Source: Sipunculus nudus (lineage: Eukaryota; Annelida; Sipuncula; Golfingiida; Sipunculidae). Taken from it: a stretch of 64,000 nt of DNA. This document shows positions 37,921 through 49,929 of the stretch, one piece after another. How positions within the stretch are numbered: the first letter of the stretch is position 1; the number at the start of each line of letters is the position of its first letter. The notes under the pieces are model-generated. The model ran no database searches. It was given only the letters and a program-made list of their open reading frames with translations, and was not told where the DNA came from. The stretch spans positions 34,404,027 through 34,468,026 of the forward strand of contig CM049308.1 in the NCBI GenBank assembly GCA_026874595.1, written 5' to 3'. A program made the translations under genes and the position numbers.

Positions 37921-38416
37921 AAGTATTCTGCAATAAGTAAGGGACTTATAGACATAAAAATGATAAAATATAAAAGCCAAAAAAATATACTGTGCCGTTT
38001 CAATGCAAATTCTGTAAAAAATTAATTTTAAGTTGTATATTTAAAAGAATATGTATAATACTTCCGGTATACGTGATTCTAGAACATTCGACTTTGAATG
38101 AACTTGAGATACATGTGGACGAATACATTCTCGCATGGGGGTGTTCTACCGTTTGACCTTGGTTTCTGATTGGCTAATAAGTTACTAAACCTGTCCTGCA
38201 CTACCTAATTCCCATTTTTAGTTATGGATACTTAAACCCCGCTTCTGGAACATTCGGCGCACTCGCCTTGACTCTTCTAGAGCTCTGTCGCCGTGTTCAA
38301 GCCAGCTTTTCAAGCCAGCATTCAAGTACTTTGTGCCAGCCAGCTTTGCCAACCAACAAACCATCCAAGATTCCCAGCAATCACATACGATCTTAGCAAA
38401 AATCACATCACTTGTT
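37921..38416. other. Non-coding leader region of the overlapping gene pair
   Basis: No gene seen. It holds an isolated ETS-type ACTTCCGG near 38060 and ACTTAAACC near 38230. The last ~100 bp are C/T-rich and likely the 5' leader. Confidence 0.4.
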
Positions 38417-39505
38417 ATGCGTTATGGGAATTGTCAAGCGCCTGAGGCTATGGTGGTCGTGCAAGAGGGCAGAAAAGAAAAACAAGAAAACCACGTCACC
38501 ACAAGTTCCGCCACAAGTTCCACAAGTTCCGCCCAGCAGAGATACTGTGATGGAACCTATGCCCACCCAACCGCCGGTGAAGGAACCCAACCCCTCTCCT
38601 TCACAGATACTCGGCAAATCATTGCCGAGTCAGCAACAAGCCTGTTCGCCACAAACGCCATTGCCAACATACGTGAATTCCTGTCAGCGGACGAAGGAAC
38701 CAGAGCAGATGCCGGTAAGTCGGGATATGGCCACCATTTCTCCCCCCTACCCAGTACCAGCACAGCTAGTCAAGTCCGCCCCTATCCTGAACCAATCATT
38801 TTCAAAGATCCCCCACGCTCGCCATCCCCTATACCAGGCGTTCCCCTGCCCACACCCTATCAAACCTGCAGCAACCTCATCCCATCTGCTGGCGCGTCCG
38901 GGCTTCATGCCCATTACTCTAAGAATTCCAGTCCCCCCTCAGCTGAGTATACACCCTCATTACGTACACCTTCCCCCAGTACCCCACCCACGTCCCCTCC
39001 TTCCATCCGCTCCCAGCACCGGCGTCGATCAAAATGGCCATATCCCGATAAGCCATCCAGCTACGCTGCCAGAGCGAGTCGCCGCCACAGCTCCGCCGCA
39101 GCCGAGCGAGAATATGATGTTATCGCTGATCAACTGTACAAGACCTCAACCACCACAACCTCACACGTTGCAGGATTACATAACCCAGGGGCACCGGCAA
39201 CAAATGACTGTAAAGGATTTCCAGGCAGCGACACCACGCCAGAAACGGAAAATCATAAGAACATTTGTGCATTATTATCAACCGGTGATGGAGAGTGCAG
39301 CAGACAGGTTCATACTAATGAACTTGATCAAGAAGAGCTCAAAGACATCTCTTCGGATGATAGTTCTATCAATGCGTTGGCAAGTACACCTCTACGGGCA
39401 GTGTTAATGATACTGGACTTGATTAAGGACGCTGAAAGCGTAGAAGTTAGTCAGTATGAATTCCACGACCGTGATAGGATTTACATCGATTTTAACTTTC
39501 ATTGA
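38417..39505 (+). CDS. Overlapping gene A, Ser/Thr/Pro-rich, 362 aa
   Basis: Not recognised. It starts at the ATG at 38417 (the open frame extends upstream only with GTG). It is low-complexity Ser/Thr/Pro, with TPSPSTPPTSPPSIRSQHRR and WPYPDKP in the middle, then REYDVIADQLYKT, and an acidic C-terminus. These segments are matched by the diverged copy at 40285-40913. Its frame fully contains gene B (38424-39407) in the +1 frame. The start is in a moderate context (G at -3, C at +4), which would let some ribosomes scan on to the gene B start 7 nt later. Confidence 0.6.
   Translation: MRYGNCQAPEAMVVVQEGRKEKQENHVTTSSATSSTSSAQQRYCDGTYAHPTAGEGTQPLSFTDTRQIIAESATSLFATNAIANIREFLSADEGTRADAGKSGYGHHFSPLPSTSTASQVRPYPEPIIFKDPPRSPSPIPGVPLPTPYQTCSNLIPSAGASGLHAHYSKNSSPPSAEYTPSLRTPSPSTPPTSPPSIRSQHRRRSKWPYPDKPSSYAARASRRHSSAAAEREYDVIADQLYKTSTTTTSHVAGLHNPGAPATNDCKGFPGSDTTPETENHKNICALLSTGDGECSRQVHTNELDQEELKDISSDDSSINALASTPLRAVLMILDLIKDAESVEVSQYEFHDRDRIYIDFNFH
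38424..39407 (+). CDS. Overlapping gene B, Pro-rich with a conserved C-terminal domain, 327 aa
   Basis: Not recognised. It starts at the ATG at 38424 (G at -3, G at +4, strong), 7 nt downstream of gene A's ATG and in the +1 frame. The N-terminus is basic (KRLRLWWSCKRAEKKNKK). A long Pro-rich region follows, then a C-terminal ~75-residue region (LQDYITQGHRQQMTVKDF, RKIIRTFVHYYQP, DRFILMNLI) that has a clear counterpart in the outside copy (TVTVPALQAANPRDR, VIRHFLFRHI, VRFILISAV). Two frames keeping similarity over the same DNA implies both are translated. Confidence 0.6.
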   Translation: MGIVKRLRLWWSCKRAEKKNKKTTSPQVPPQVPQVPPSRDTVMEPMPTQPPVKEPNPSPSQILGKSLPSQQQACSPQTPLPTYVNSCQRTKEPEQMPVSRDMATISPPYPVPAQLVKSAPILNQSFSKIPHARHPLYQAFPCPHPIKPAATSSHLLARPGFMPITLRIPVPPQLSIHPHYVHLPPVPHPRPLLPSAPSTGVDQNGHIPISHPATLPERVAATAPPQPSENMMLSLINCTRPQPPQPHTLQDYITQGHRQQMTVKDFQAATPRQKRKIIRTFVHYYQPVMESAADRFILMNLIKKSSKTSLRMIVLSMRWQVHLYGQC

Positions 39506-39806
39506 ACTGTTTAGTACCGTCAAACGAACTGTGATATTTTAAGTATTGTGTTAAATCCTTTTCTATTAAGTTTCCCTCCTTTTAGTTTTTGCGGTTTTAC
39601 ACTACACTTTTAGCTAGTTACACCTACATAACATACAGGCATACTCACAGGATCCTGCATTACATATTTAGACATAAGAAGAACACTGTGGCATACAGAC
39701 ACAAATTTTAGCTCTTTTAGGATTTTTTTGGAATACATTTGTTATATATTCCATTACTTGACTTGTAAAGTCTCTTAGTATGAATGAGGTATGCACTGAA
39801 TGAAAG
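39506..39806. other. AT-rich spacer after the overlapping genes
   Basis: No gene or clear terminator recognised; AT-rich sequence up to the hairpin. Confidence 0.4.
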
Positions 39807-39835
39807 TAATTAACATACTATAAGTATGTTAATTA
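39807..39835. repeat. Perfect hairpin (13-bp arms, 3-nt loop)
   Basis: TAATTAACATACT, ATA, then its exact reverse complement. It lies directly at the inner edge of the right tandem array; no counterpart is seen at the left end. Confidence 0.85.
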
Positions 39836-39839
39836 ATGA

Positions 39840-39955
39840 GTGGCAGATAAACCGGATTGAGAGTGAAAGTGGCAGATAAACCGGATTGGTAGTAAAAGTG
39901 GCAGATAAACCGGATTGAGAGTGAAAGTGGCAGATAAACCTGACAGATAAAGGGC
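39840..39955 (-). repeat. Right sub-terminal tandem array, 29-bp units
   Basis: About four copies of the same unit as at 7061-7286, in inverse orientation (TGGCAGATAAACCGGATT). The innermost-to-TIR copy is truncated and followed by a unique ~40-bp segment absent on the left. Confidence 0.93.
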
Positions 39956-39986
39956 TTAACCATTACCCTTATGGAACTAGCCAACT

Positions 39987-40077
39987 AAAGTGGCAGTTAC
40001 GGCGGATTGGGGTGCTGTGACGTCACGGGTGGCAGATAAACCGGATTATTTTGGCAACTAAATGTCTATACACTACT
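39987..40077 (-). repeat. Right terminal inverted repeat, outer part
   Basis: The reverse complement matches 6960-7050 with one mismatch. It contains the CRE-like palindrome TGACGTCA at about 40018-40025. Confidence 0.95.
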
Positions 40078-40284
40078 AACAGACATTTTCAAGTAGAACG
40101 TATATTTATTAAAACCAAGTGATCGTGTAACTTATGATACGTGTATTTGTCTGCATCAGTTTTACGACTGATTATTCCTTACAAAGTGGACAGGGTTCTG
40201 TTTGTGTGTTTCAGTGTTCACATAAAGAGTAAATATGTAGTTTTCTTATATCGTCATCGACCTCGGCAAATATTGCTTATCAGT

Positions 40285-40913
40285 TCAAGGACCATCAAAA
40301 TGGCTCTCGCCGGGGTGCTCGTCAGGTTTGCCATCAGCGAATCGGCGTCTGACTATAATAGTCTCTAGCTCTTCTGGACGACAGCCCCCGTCAGGGCCAT
40401 CACTGCTGATATTAGAATGAAACGAACTGCTGCATTGTCCTTCTTCTCTATATGTCGGAACAGGAAATGGCGTATCACCAGATATCTGTCGCGCGGGTTG
40501 GCGGCCTGTAATGCCGGTACTGTCACTGTCAGCATCTTGCCTCTGTGGATAAAATCGTTGGGAGTTGTTGGCTGCGGGTAAACGGGTATACAGCTGGGAT
40601 ACGATGCATTCATATTCGGTGTCGGCATCTGACATGTTGAGGCTGCGCTTGCCTGGAGGACTGGAGCGTTGGGTACGGCGGACGGCGATGGAGGGGTTTC
40701 CGGGTATGGCCAGTGGCGTCTGTGGTTGGGGCGCAATAGAGGAGGGGACGGGGGTCGGGTAGAGGGCGAAGGGGTACAAAGGAGGACGTCCGATAATGCG
40801 GGTGCAATTTCAACTGGGATATGGGTGGATTCACAATGCTTATGGGGGGACAGCCTGACCGAATGATATAGCCAGCTGGGGTTATTCTCTTGGCAGGTTG
40901 GGGCCCGGGGCAT
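40285..40913 (-). pseudogene. Diverged copy of the overlapping A/B gene pair, outside the element
   Basis: Opposite strand to the copy inside. Frame from 40913 (ATG) to 40365: its N-terminal part (CTPSPSTRPPSPPLLRPNHR, WPYPETPP) matches gene A, and its C-terminal part matches gene B. Two other frames supply the rest: 40834-40610 (LHPHYR, PLPDPRPLLYCAPTT) matches gene B's middle, and the frame ending at 40285 (DTEYECIVSQLYT) matches gene A's later part. A one-base shift in the middle therefore exchanged the frames. A minus-strand AATAAA lies near 40108. It looks like a relic of an older related element or of a partial duplication. Confidence 0.6.
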
Positions 40914-42199
40914 TCATGTCATCAGTGGTCCCAGGCTTCTTCTCAGATCAGCTGCAGACAAGCTGAAGTGCTGCATAATGAATAAAGTGGCAGAAACAGG
41001 GAACTGACAGAAGAGAAAATAAGAGATATACCGAGGAAAACTGATGACGACATAACAGATCAGTTCCTTCACCTGGATTCAGCTTATTACCTGTACATAT
41101 ATCAAACATCACAGGAACATTTTCTTGAGCCAGATGAAGTTCTTTAAGATGAACACGACAATATAATTAATAAAGAAAGAAAAAATACCAAATGACAACA
41201 GGAAATTTTACAAAGTCTGGAGCAATTATGCAAAATGAAAGAATATTTTCAGTGTTATGTTCAGATAAACTCCAAGGCCCAGAAGGTTTTTAAATAGATT
41301 GGGCAGATAGGTTACTCTTTAAACAACATCCAATATTTGGTGACAACTCACACTTTATTTTATCTGTTGTTCTTCACTATGACGAAATTGATGTTTGTAA
41401 AACTCTGGGCTCACATGCCTCTGTATACAAATAATGCATGTTTTGTTATACCTTACCAAGCATTCAACTGGTTTTTCGTTTGCTGGCAACCGGCCATTCG
41501 CCGCTAGCACTCTAGTAAAAAATAAGGTATTGATAAGATAATATGAGGAGTTGTTGCTTATTTGACTCAACATGAGGAAGGAGCAGAATTAAAAATTCAT
41601 GATCAAAATTTTAAACTCAAAGGTTTGCTGGCAACTGTGGCAGACACTCCGGCTACCTATATTTTGGTGGTTTTTTTTTTTTTGGGGGGGGGGGGGCTTT
41701 AAAGAAGGGGGCAGCACACTTGAAATACAGAAATGTCTGTGTTCAGCCAATCACATGCAGACCAAATTTGTGGACAATGATTTGACCCAACGTAATTTAA
41801 CTTCTTCCATTACTACGTCATGAAATTGAACAAGCCGACACTAAACTACTGAAAAACAATATTGTTTATCAGAGTAAATTGAGGAATTGATAATTTTATA
41901 TATAAAACATACCATACTCCATTAGTAAAATAAACAAAGTGAACAGTCAGCAAAAAAACATAAAATAAAATATCGGTCTAATTACTGTATCATATGGTAA
42001 TAAATGGCGTTTATTTTTTTAACAATGTATGTTTGTGCTTGTTTAGCGTCTTAAATTTATTTCATTTCTACTTAACAGGAAAAAAGACATTAGACAACCT
42101 ATTACCTCAAACTTTCCGTTTAATGAACAGTTTTTAGAAAAGTATAGCAACAAAACAAAATTAAAATAAATCATTAATGCTCCAAACACTATCACTGAT

Positions 42200-42261
<62 letters not shown>

Positions 42262-42523
42262 TATAAAAGCAAATCTATATATGTATGGTTCTATTCATAT
42301 GTATGTATGGATATAAACATGAAAACATTATCGTTTCAAGACATATCCCATTGTGTGGCAATGATACGAGCGATTGGATAAGTTATTGACAGAGTTAGAG
42401 GTAACTGGCGGTGTACTATTAAATTTTTATAACTTTAAACAAAGAAATAAAATAATTAACAGCTAACACGTGGTTAACCTGTAGCCTCTCAAGTGACGAG
42501 CTTGTGCACTGTTGTGGGAGACA

Positions 42524-42561
<38 letters not shown>

Positions 42562-43124
42562 AAGTTATTTATATATATTAATGCCTTTTTAAAATAAAAT
42601 TCGTAAATATCCGTTATTAAAACGGGCCCATTACATTTTAATTTATGCTTCAATTTTCTCAGTTATTATTGTTCCAGGATATTTAGAATACTATCTAACA
42701 TTGCGCCAGCTCCAGATTGGAAGTTACTGACTGCCCGAACTGACAGTCACCTTGAAGCAGCATTTCTATTAAACAAGAGAAACAAGAACATTATACATCA
42801 CATTTTGAATAACTTTAAACGTATACATAAAAAATTCTGACTGCTCATGTCTACCTTCTATGGGAAATACTGATAAACCACAAAACAAAGAACACAAAAT
42901 ACACAATGATTCTCAGATAATGATATTGCTTCTTTCTAAAGTAAACGAACAATTTAATAAATTATTCGTGCAAAGATTGAACATATAGAAAAAAGAAATC
43001 TTACCTTCTGCATCAAAGGTAACTCGAGAAGGGTAACAATCTGTTTTGAAAACAAAAACAAAAACATACGGATATCGGTCATATCAAATTAAATTAATAA
43101 CCGTAACACAAACGTGGAATTTTG

Positions 43125-43172
<48 letters not shown>

Positions 43173-44311
43173 ATATTTGTATGTTTGTGTATGTATGCCG
43201 GTCTGTACGTGTGTTTATTGTTACATGTATAAATCAGGTATGTTATTATATTCTTCACACCCTCATGCCACATATAAAAATCATTCAATGAAAAAATCAG
43301 TGCTTTCCCTTATGGGACATTTTGAGTGGAGAAAAGACGAAAAACTTGCCTTTATCAATGTCCAGGCAAGGAGCAGGAGGGAGCTGTAAATCTGCAATGC
43401 AAGGGATATATGAGTACGAAGGACGGGATTGAAATTATACATTTTAACAAGATTAGGGCCTTTTAATTAACACTTATTATTGATACATATGGTTAGGTTT
43501 TATTTATGCTATAGATAAAACAAGATAAATGATATATATATAAATATATCAGAGAGAAAGAGAGTTAGAGTATGGTGTTACCTGGGTGGTAGGGGATTCA
43601 CAAACGGGATACCTGCAAGACATCCTTTATTAAACTGATTTTGGATTAAAGATGAAACATTTACATTCTGAGGTCCTCTTGTTTTCAGAATAATTAGTAT
43701 GTAGAACAATAGAATAACTTCGTCCCGGTGCTTACGCGGGAACCTAGATCTTTTCATAACGTCGTGTAATTTACATGCCCACCCGAAAAATGTTAACACA
43801 ACTTACCATCAAGAATCATTCTTTCGAACGACTCTAGTGACCGGCTCCGGCTGTGATAGGGACGATTCGTGTAAATTGTCCTGGTCTCTGGGTCGTTAAG
43901 CTGAAGCTGGAATCAGGGTAACTCTATCACCCAGAGGGGTAGTCTGCGTATGATTAAAAATTAAATAAAGTCAGGAAGACGCGCTTGTTAATTTATTTCA
44001 TGGGTTTGATGAACGCACACACAGGCACACATATACTTATGGTGGATATAATGTGTATTTCCAGCTGAGGTGGATATAATGTGTATTTCCAGCTGAAAGT
44101 ATAGCATGTGAATGTATTTTTTTTATTACCTTAAATTCTGACATTATAAAGCGTTATAAAGCGACTCATTTTCAAAATTACTGATTTTTTTAATAACCTA
44201 ACCATATATAAATAACCTTTAAGGGAACCACAGAGAACTAGACTCTGATGAGAATGTTGGAAATGTTCGGGAAATAAGTGTTTTCTTTATTTACAGCAAA
44301 AAAAAAAAAAA
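40914..44311. other. Right flank: no gene seen; microsatellites
   Basis: AT-rich host DNA with (TA)n runs at 42204-42260, 42524-42556 and 43130-43165, and a T13/G12 run at about 41670-41697. Frames over the TA runs are artefacts. Confidence 0.6.
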
Positions 44312-44605
44312 TCAACAATATTTCATATCATCTGCTTTAAAACAGCGGTTCAGCACCACAAACATTGTTGCATGTAAAAGGTCACATCTCTCCTTTCTAC
44401 GACCTTCTCCGGTGAAAATAGAATAGCCATACTTGCGTAAAAGCTTCGGCAGGCCTTGCCGGTTGAAAGCATCCAATGCCTTTTTAAGATCAACGAACAA
44501 CTTGTGCAGGTGCACTATGTTACATTTTAAATGGTTAATCGTACAAAGCATTATCTTGATGCTTAACTGGTAGAAGTTTGCAACGAGGATGGTTATAAAG
44601 TCCAC
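44312..44605 (-). pseudogene. LINE reverse-transcriptase fragment
   Basis: The minus-strand frame includes LFVDLKKALDAFNRQGL followed by LLRKYGY, matching the FVDLxKAFDxVxR motif region of non-LTR retrotransposon reverse transcriptases. Only this short piece remains, followed by an A run on the plus strand. Confidence 0.75.
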
Positions 44606-46110
44606 TACAAATTAAACCAGTAATAATGTTACAAATGTTTTTGTTTGATATATAGACCTGGATATCTGCATAGATTTTGGTATATTTTTAACATAGTTGA
44701 ATATATGTGTAGATACCAGTAATCTGCATATTGCAGGAATTCAGTTAATCAATAACCACAGATCCTTATGGAGAGTGAATGTAATTTTTAAACAAAAAAT
44801 GTATATATACTGCATAGGGTAACTATCTTTTTCTCTAGTTATTTCACTGCACTAAATGGTATTGATACAGATATTATAAAAGAAACAGGGCGCACAATTA
44901 CCACATGTATTCACTTTTGTTCATATCATATACTACCATAGATATAATACTTGGTAAAACTTTCAGTACAGCTCTTGATATACTTCGGATTGTTAAACTT
45001 TTCAGTCAGCTCTCGAAATACTTCAATATGGTGTGTTTTAAACTTATCTTTAGTAGAACAAAAGTATTATAATTTTTATCTTGTACAAACAGGGTATCAG
45101 GGTAATGTCTGTTATTTATGTTGCACCATACATAGGGATTGACATAATACATTTATAAATACTAATTATATCAGTAATATTGTCCAGCTTCTGTTTGTTA
45201 AAAGATATAGGAAATTAAGAATAGTTTCTGACCTTTTTTATTTTTTGGTCCTTTTCCCAGTATTGTACCAAAATGGCCATAGATACTGTCACTATAGATG
45301 CTGGTAAAGACTTTTTTTCTAGAGAAGGTTAACATGCTAATTATGTAAGAACCTCTTAAACTTTGCTGAGCCAAATATTATTAACAGAGGGTTAGCTTTA
45401 TGTGTATCCTCTCCTTGAGAGTAAATTGAAAAGTATTCTACCTTTTGGAGATGATATTGCTATATATACATTTATGCTAATTTTGAGATATATCTGAGAT
45501 GGATCTGAATGGATTTTTGTTATGCCCCCTCCACAAGGTGGGCGGGGCATATAGTTTTATCTACAATATAGGGGTGCAGAAGGGAAGCCAAGCTGTGCTA
45601 AGTGCCCTGAGTTACTGTGATGTTCTGGCAAGCAGTGCAGAAGCTCGCTCTCTGCAAGTTCACGGAGGACTATACTAGTATGGATCGGGCGAACTGCACC
45701 GGACCTTTTTTGAGTATTCTTCTGTCTTATGAACGTAGTTTTACTGTTTACAACATACTTAAACCTACAAAAAAAGTGTGCTCTATAGGATTACCCATAT
45801 GTGTTAAAGAGGGTACGCAACAATGTAACATCAAGCAGATCTGCTGAAAACTGTACAAGTTTGCTGATGCAACATGAAAAGCCGATAGGGTGGAATCACT
45901 GGCAAGAGGCCTACTGGTGGGATAAGCACAGGAATAACTGGTGTGTTAAATCTGAGTAGAAAATATGAAGTACATCCCGAAGTATCAGGTTAAAAGAAAT
46001 TCTAAAGATTATTTATAACACAGCTTGTTTGATCTCTGGCCACCAGGGGTCACATTTATAAATCTCATCCAACGCGTCTTGTGTATCAGATTTGAGAACC
46101 AAATATCCAA

Positions 46111-46161
<51 letters not shown>

Positions 46162-47590
46162 GGGTGATTATGAGGAATAGATGGTGTGACGTGCAAGTGG
46201 CGATTGTAAACAAATGCGCATACAGGGAGCGTGGCATCTTGATCATTTGGTCTTCAGTTATTGGTTCTTTCATCCTTAAAATGTACCGGTACTGCCTCCA
46301 TGAGGCACAGCGAGGATACTTGTCTACATCCTTCAGACGTATGAGGGACAGGACATGTGCGATGCTGGGTATATGTAAAATAAACCTTGCAGAGGCTCTG
46401 TGGATGTACTGTCCACACCACATGATGTGCCATATCCTGGCGTCGTCACTAACAGTTTTGAGGGAGAAGTTATCAGGTAAGTTGGATGATGAGTAGAATA
46501 TAAGTACATATAAAAATTATTTAGGAAAAAAAAATTATTCATTACAAAGAATGATAATATTAAATGATCTTTTATTCTATCAAAAGGGATTCCTGGTATC
46601 ACTAAATCTTCCATGAAAAGATTTGAAATATAGGTCCGTAAAATCTAAGTTTATTCTATCTTTCAAGAATCCCTTTTTTCTATCACATCTGAACCTGGAA
46701 TGACCCTATTGTGTTGAAAAATGCCTGTGCTGGAGCCTTGACATTTTATACATTTAAACCCCAATAAATCATATAAAATACAAATACCAGCTTGGTCAGG
46801 TCTAAGGGGTACGACAGTGTTCAACTTAGGAGGTTTTGGAGGACATGCTGAGGGCAATCTTTTCACTCTAAGGAAACAATTATTAATACCTTCAATAACT
46901 GCTTGTGGTCTAAATCTCTGTAACTTGTACAACGGCTTCCTCAGGTTCATCCAAGTTTGAAGTTTCTTCCGCATCTTTTGCCAGCTGTTGAACTTTTACA
47001 AAATCACTCTAATAATAACATGTAAAATGACTAAAATACCAATTAGTTTAATTTAATAACTAAATAATAATTTGTCATGGTGCTCAGTTAACAGGTTCAC
47101 CCATAATCCTACATGTACATGAAAATGACCAACTGAGAGAAAAGACGAGAAACAGATCAAACAGCAAATGCTAAATGTGTTTATTTTTATATGCATGCAT
47201 CTTCTCCTCGAATTTTTTTTTTTTTTTGCATACAGAGAAAGATACATCTTGTGTACAGACTGATTTGGTTGATATTTACTAAATTGTGGATATTATTAAC
47301 GAGAACATAATGTGCTTAGTTAGGACAGTGGAAACAATAACCATAAGGTTTAAGTGTCAACCAGTCATCAATCTTATATATAGCCGATATAGCCTCGTAA
47401 ACGGCTTGCGAGTTCAAAGAACAAATCAAAAGGCAATATTGAAGATGGGAAAAGTCTAATGCTTTCTCCCTAGTAATCGGAATAAAACCATTTGGACCGG
47501 TCCACGACTTGACCAGGTTTTTTTTTTTTGCAGATTTCGATTAATTCTCTTCGATGCTGGCCAAAAGTTAACAACCTGTCCGCCATTGTG
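44606..47590. other. No gene seen; repeats
   Basis: Contains a hairpin-forming GCCCCCTCCACAAGGTGGGC near 45526 and a (TA)n run at 46110-46156. Short frames near 45617 and 46164 are unsupported. Confidence 0.5.
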
Positions 47591-47603
47591 GATAATTGCA
47601 TTG

Positions 47604-48000
47604 TCACCAGAAGGTCACGTTAGGCGTTAAGGGAGTTAGGATTGGTGATGAAAAGGTTTGTGGGTTTATTCATTACGTTTCTGACATAAAAATGTCAGCT
47701 GCAAACAGAAAATACTTTCACGTTCGTCTGCACAGGGTAAAAGTGACAGTGTAATTAAGACTTTCTTGGGCAGTGTAATTAAGACTTCTTTGTCCAAGAA
47801 AAGCATTACCACTTTCTTGCAGTACAAAGGGAAAGGGGAGAGAAATTTGCAGTTTCGGCAGTTGTGTTGACGTGGCCGTCGATCCGAAGACCAAGATTAT
47901 CCCCGTAGATCGGCCATTTTTAAAGATGGCGTTACCACCTGTGGCCGCTATAGGCGGAAGAGAGACTGCTGTTTCTTCACTCAAAAGACTTGCTGGAACT
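47604..48000 (+). repeat. Dispersed repeat, inverted copy of 56094-56486
   Basis: Shared blocks include CACGTTAGGCGTT, GTCAGCTGCAAACA, GTTGTGTTGACGTGGCCGTC and CACCTGTGGCCGCTA. The frame within it (47984-47718, minus) is not recognised. Confidence 0.8.
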
Positions 48001-48162
48001 CAGCCCATGAGAAAAGGTTCATAATTTTATGTAAACTATTATAATACCACATTCCATTACACTTTTTTAGGTAATATTTCAGAGCATGGAGTGTATATTA
48101 CTTAAATCTTAACGTGTGTTGGCAGTAAAACGAGGCAAGGGGACACTTATCTATATATATAA

Positions 48163-48212
<50 letters not shown>

Positions 48213-49929
48213 GTATATATAATTCGCCTTGCAGTGCATTCTTTATTTAACACCACATTGTCTTTACTTGTATTGTAGAACTTATGAGGTTGACACTGAG
48301 GAGACCACTTCTGGTGCTCCAAATCAAGTGAGAGAAGAAGTAGGGCAGGACATTTGCCTGTTTGACGCAATTTATGAAACTTCCAAATACAGCATTCCCT
48401 TACATTTCCTGTGTATGATGACAGCATGTTCGCTACAGCAAAGTAGCAATAATTATAAAAAAAATTAAACGCCAGGATGTTTAGAAGAGGGACCACAGTT
48501 TTTAAAAGAATTAAATCCTGACTGGTTACCGTCCTATATTATGAGGGATTTTAAAGAGATATTATGACTTTTAAGTGACTGGTAGAAACCTGCACAAACC
48601 AGTACCATCCATATTTGGGCTAAGAGCAAAGAAATCCAAACCAAGTTAAAAGTTATTTCTTAGTAACTTTATGAGTTTATGAGGTGAAGAGTGTTTAAGC
48701 ACATGGACTCCATGGGGTAACATTCAAAGAGGCGGCCTTTTTTATTTGTCTGTCTAAGTGGAAAATATTTGGACCTTTATGCTGAATATTTTTGACAATG
48801 ATTTATTCGGACTGTGAGTAAAATGAAGTTTAAACCATTACGAAAACACTTGTGATCCAATCACATTACCTAGCAGGAGGGTAAGAAAGAGGTGACTATG
48901 TCCCTTATTGGAGTGTAGGGGGCAAACACGTGCCATTTTTCCTCTGGCGGCAAAATCATAAAGGTGAAAATATGTTTGTCCGGTTCCCGCAAGACGCTAG
49001 AGCCATATTTAATGGTTAATGCGGGGAGGAAACCTGTAACTATTGTTACTAAATTGAAGAAGTATAACTGTACATAGCATGTATGTACAATGTGTTATTA
49101 TATATTGAAGCATGTGACACTGCGTCAACCTAATTGTTTTAATTATTTAAACCTGGTTTTCTATTGTTCATATATTGTTGGTGGGTTCACATTCTGTTCT
49201 GTGACATTAAAACACATGGAATGTGCTGAAACTCAACAGAAATGCACAATGGAGGACACCTGGAGCACCGTTTCTGGAGCCCAGAAGTACATGCCATGCC
49301 GCATCGTTGGGGTTGAGGTATTCCCATTGAAGAGGTATTCGCGCAAGTCATTTTCCACAAATGAACTTAGCACGCGAAGAGCGTGTAAACATCAATAACA
49401 CGAGAACAGCGTGTAATCATTGATGAAACGAGAACGTGTATACAGTAACCGCCTGTCAAGAGCTCGGTTTTGTGTAGAAAACGAAATCGGAATACATGTA
49501 TATAGGTTAAGTGTTATTTTCCAGTCCATATTTAATAAGTTTTCCCGTTTCGTGTAACTACAGGATGTCAGGTGTCAATTGATTTATATTGTATATCATG
49601 ACCAGCGACCTTGCGATGTGGTAAGAGGTCATCGGTTTTCGGATTTGCAATTTCTCCATCAAATGTTCAACACAATTTATTATTTTGACTTAAATTAAAT
49701 CTTTATTGATTCATTCATTCATGTTAAAGTCTTCATTATCAGCGGTTTAAGAATAGTACCGTTCAGGTATTTCACAGTTATGAATGTACATCAATAACAC
49801 CCCCTTGTCCTTGAACCTGTAATAATGCATTTACGGATTGTCTAGTGTGTTTTCATTATTAACAGCCAATTCATTCTTACAGCTGCGGTATAATGAAAAA
49901 ACACATGTACATGCTTTCTTATTCTAACA
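48001..49929. other. No gene seen
   Basis: Host DNA with a (TA)n run at 48165-48215; nothing supported as coding. Confidence 0.5.

Larger units (their letters stand above)
6960..40077. mobile_element. Polinton/Maverick-type (adintovirus-like) element, about 33.1 kb
   Basis: A self-synthesising DNA transposon or endogenous virus. The sequence shows inverted terminal repeats at both ends, protein-primed DNA polymerase B, retroviral-type integrase, FtsK/HerA-type packaging ATPase and two hexon-type capsid genes. Polintons are defined by this combination. The termini begin AGTAGTG, consistent with the 5'-AG end usual in Polintons, but no 6-bp target-site duplication is visible (GTCGAG on the left, AACAGA on the right). 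The length is about double the usual 15-20 kb, owing to tandem gene duplications and extra low-complexity genes. Several genes are intact and others carry one or more breaks. Confidence 0.93.

Noticed and set aside
6954-40083. Target-site duplication of the element
   Set aside because: GTCGAG on the left and AACAGA on the right do not match, and shifting the ends by a few bases does not help.
43046-43389. Open frames of Ile-Tyr repeats near 43.1 kb and 48.2 kb
   Set aside because: They are translations of (TA)n microsatellites.
46164-46496. 110-codon plus-strand frame
   Set aside because: No recognisable domain; overlaps a similar-length frame on the other strand in repeat-rich DNA.
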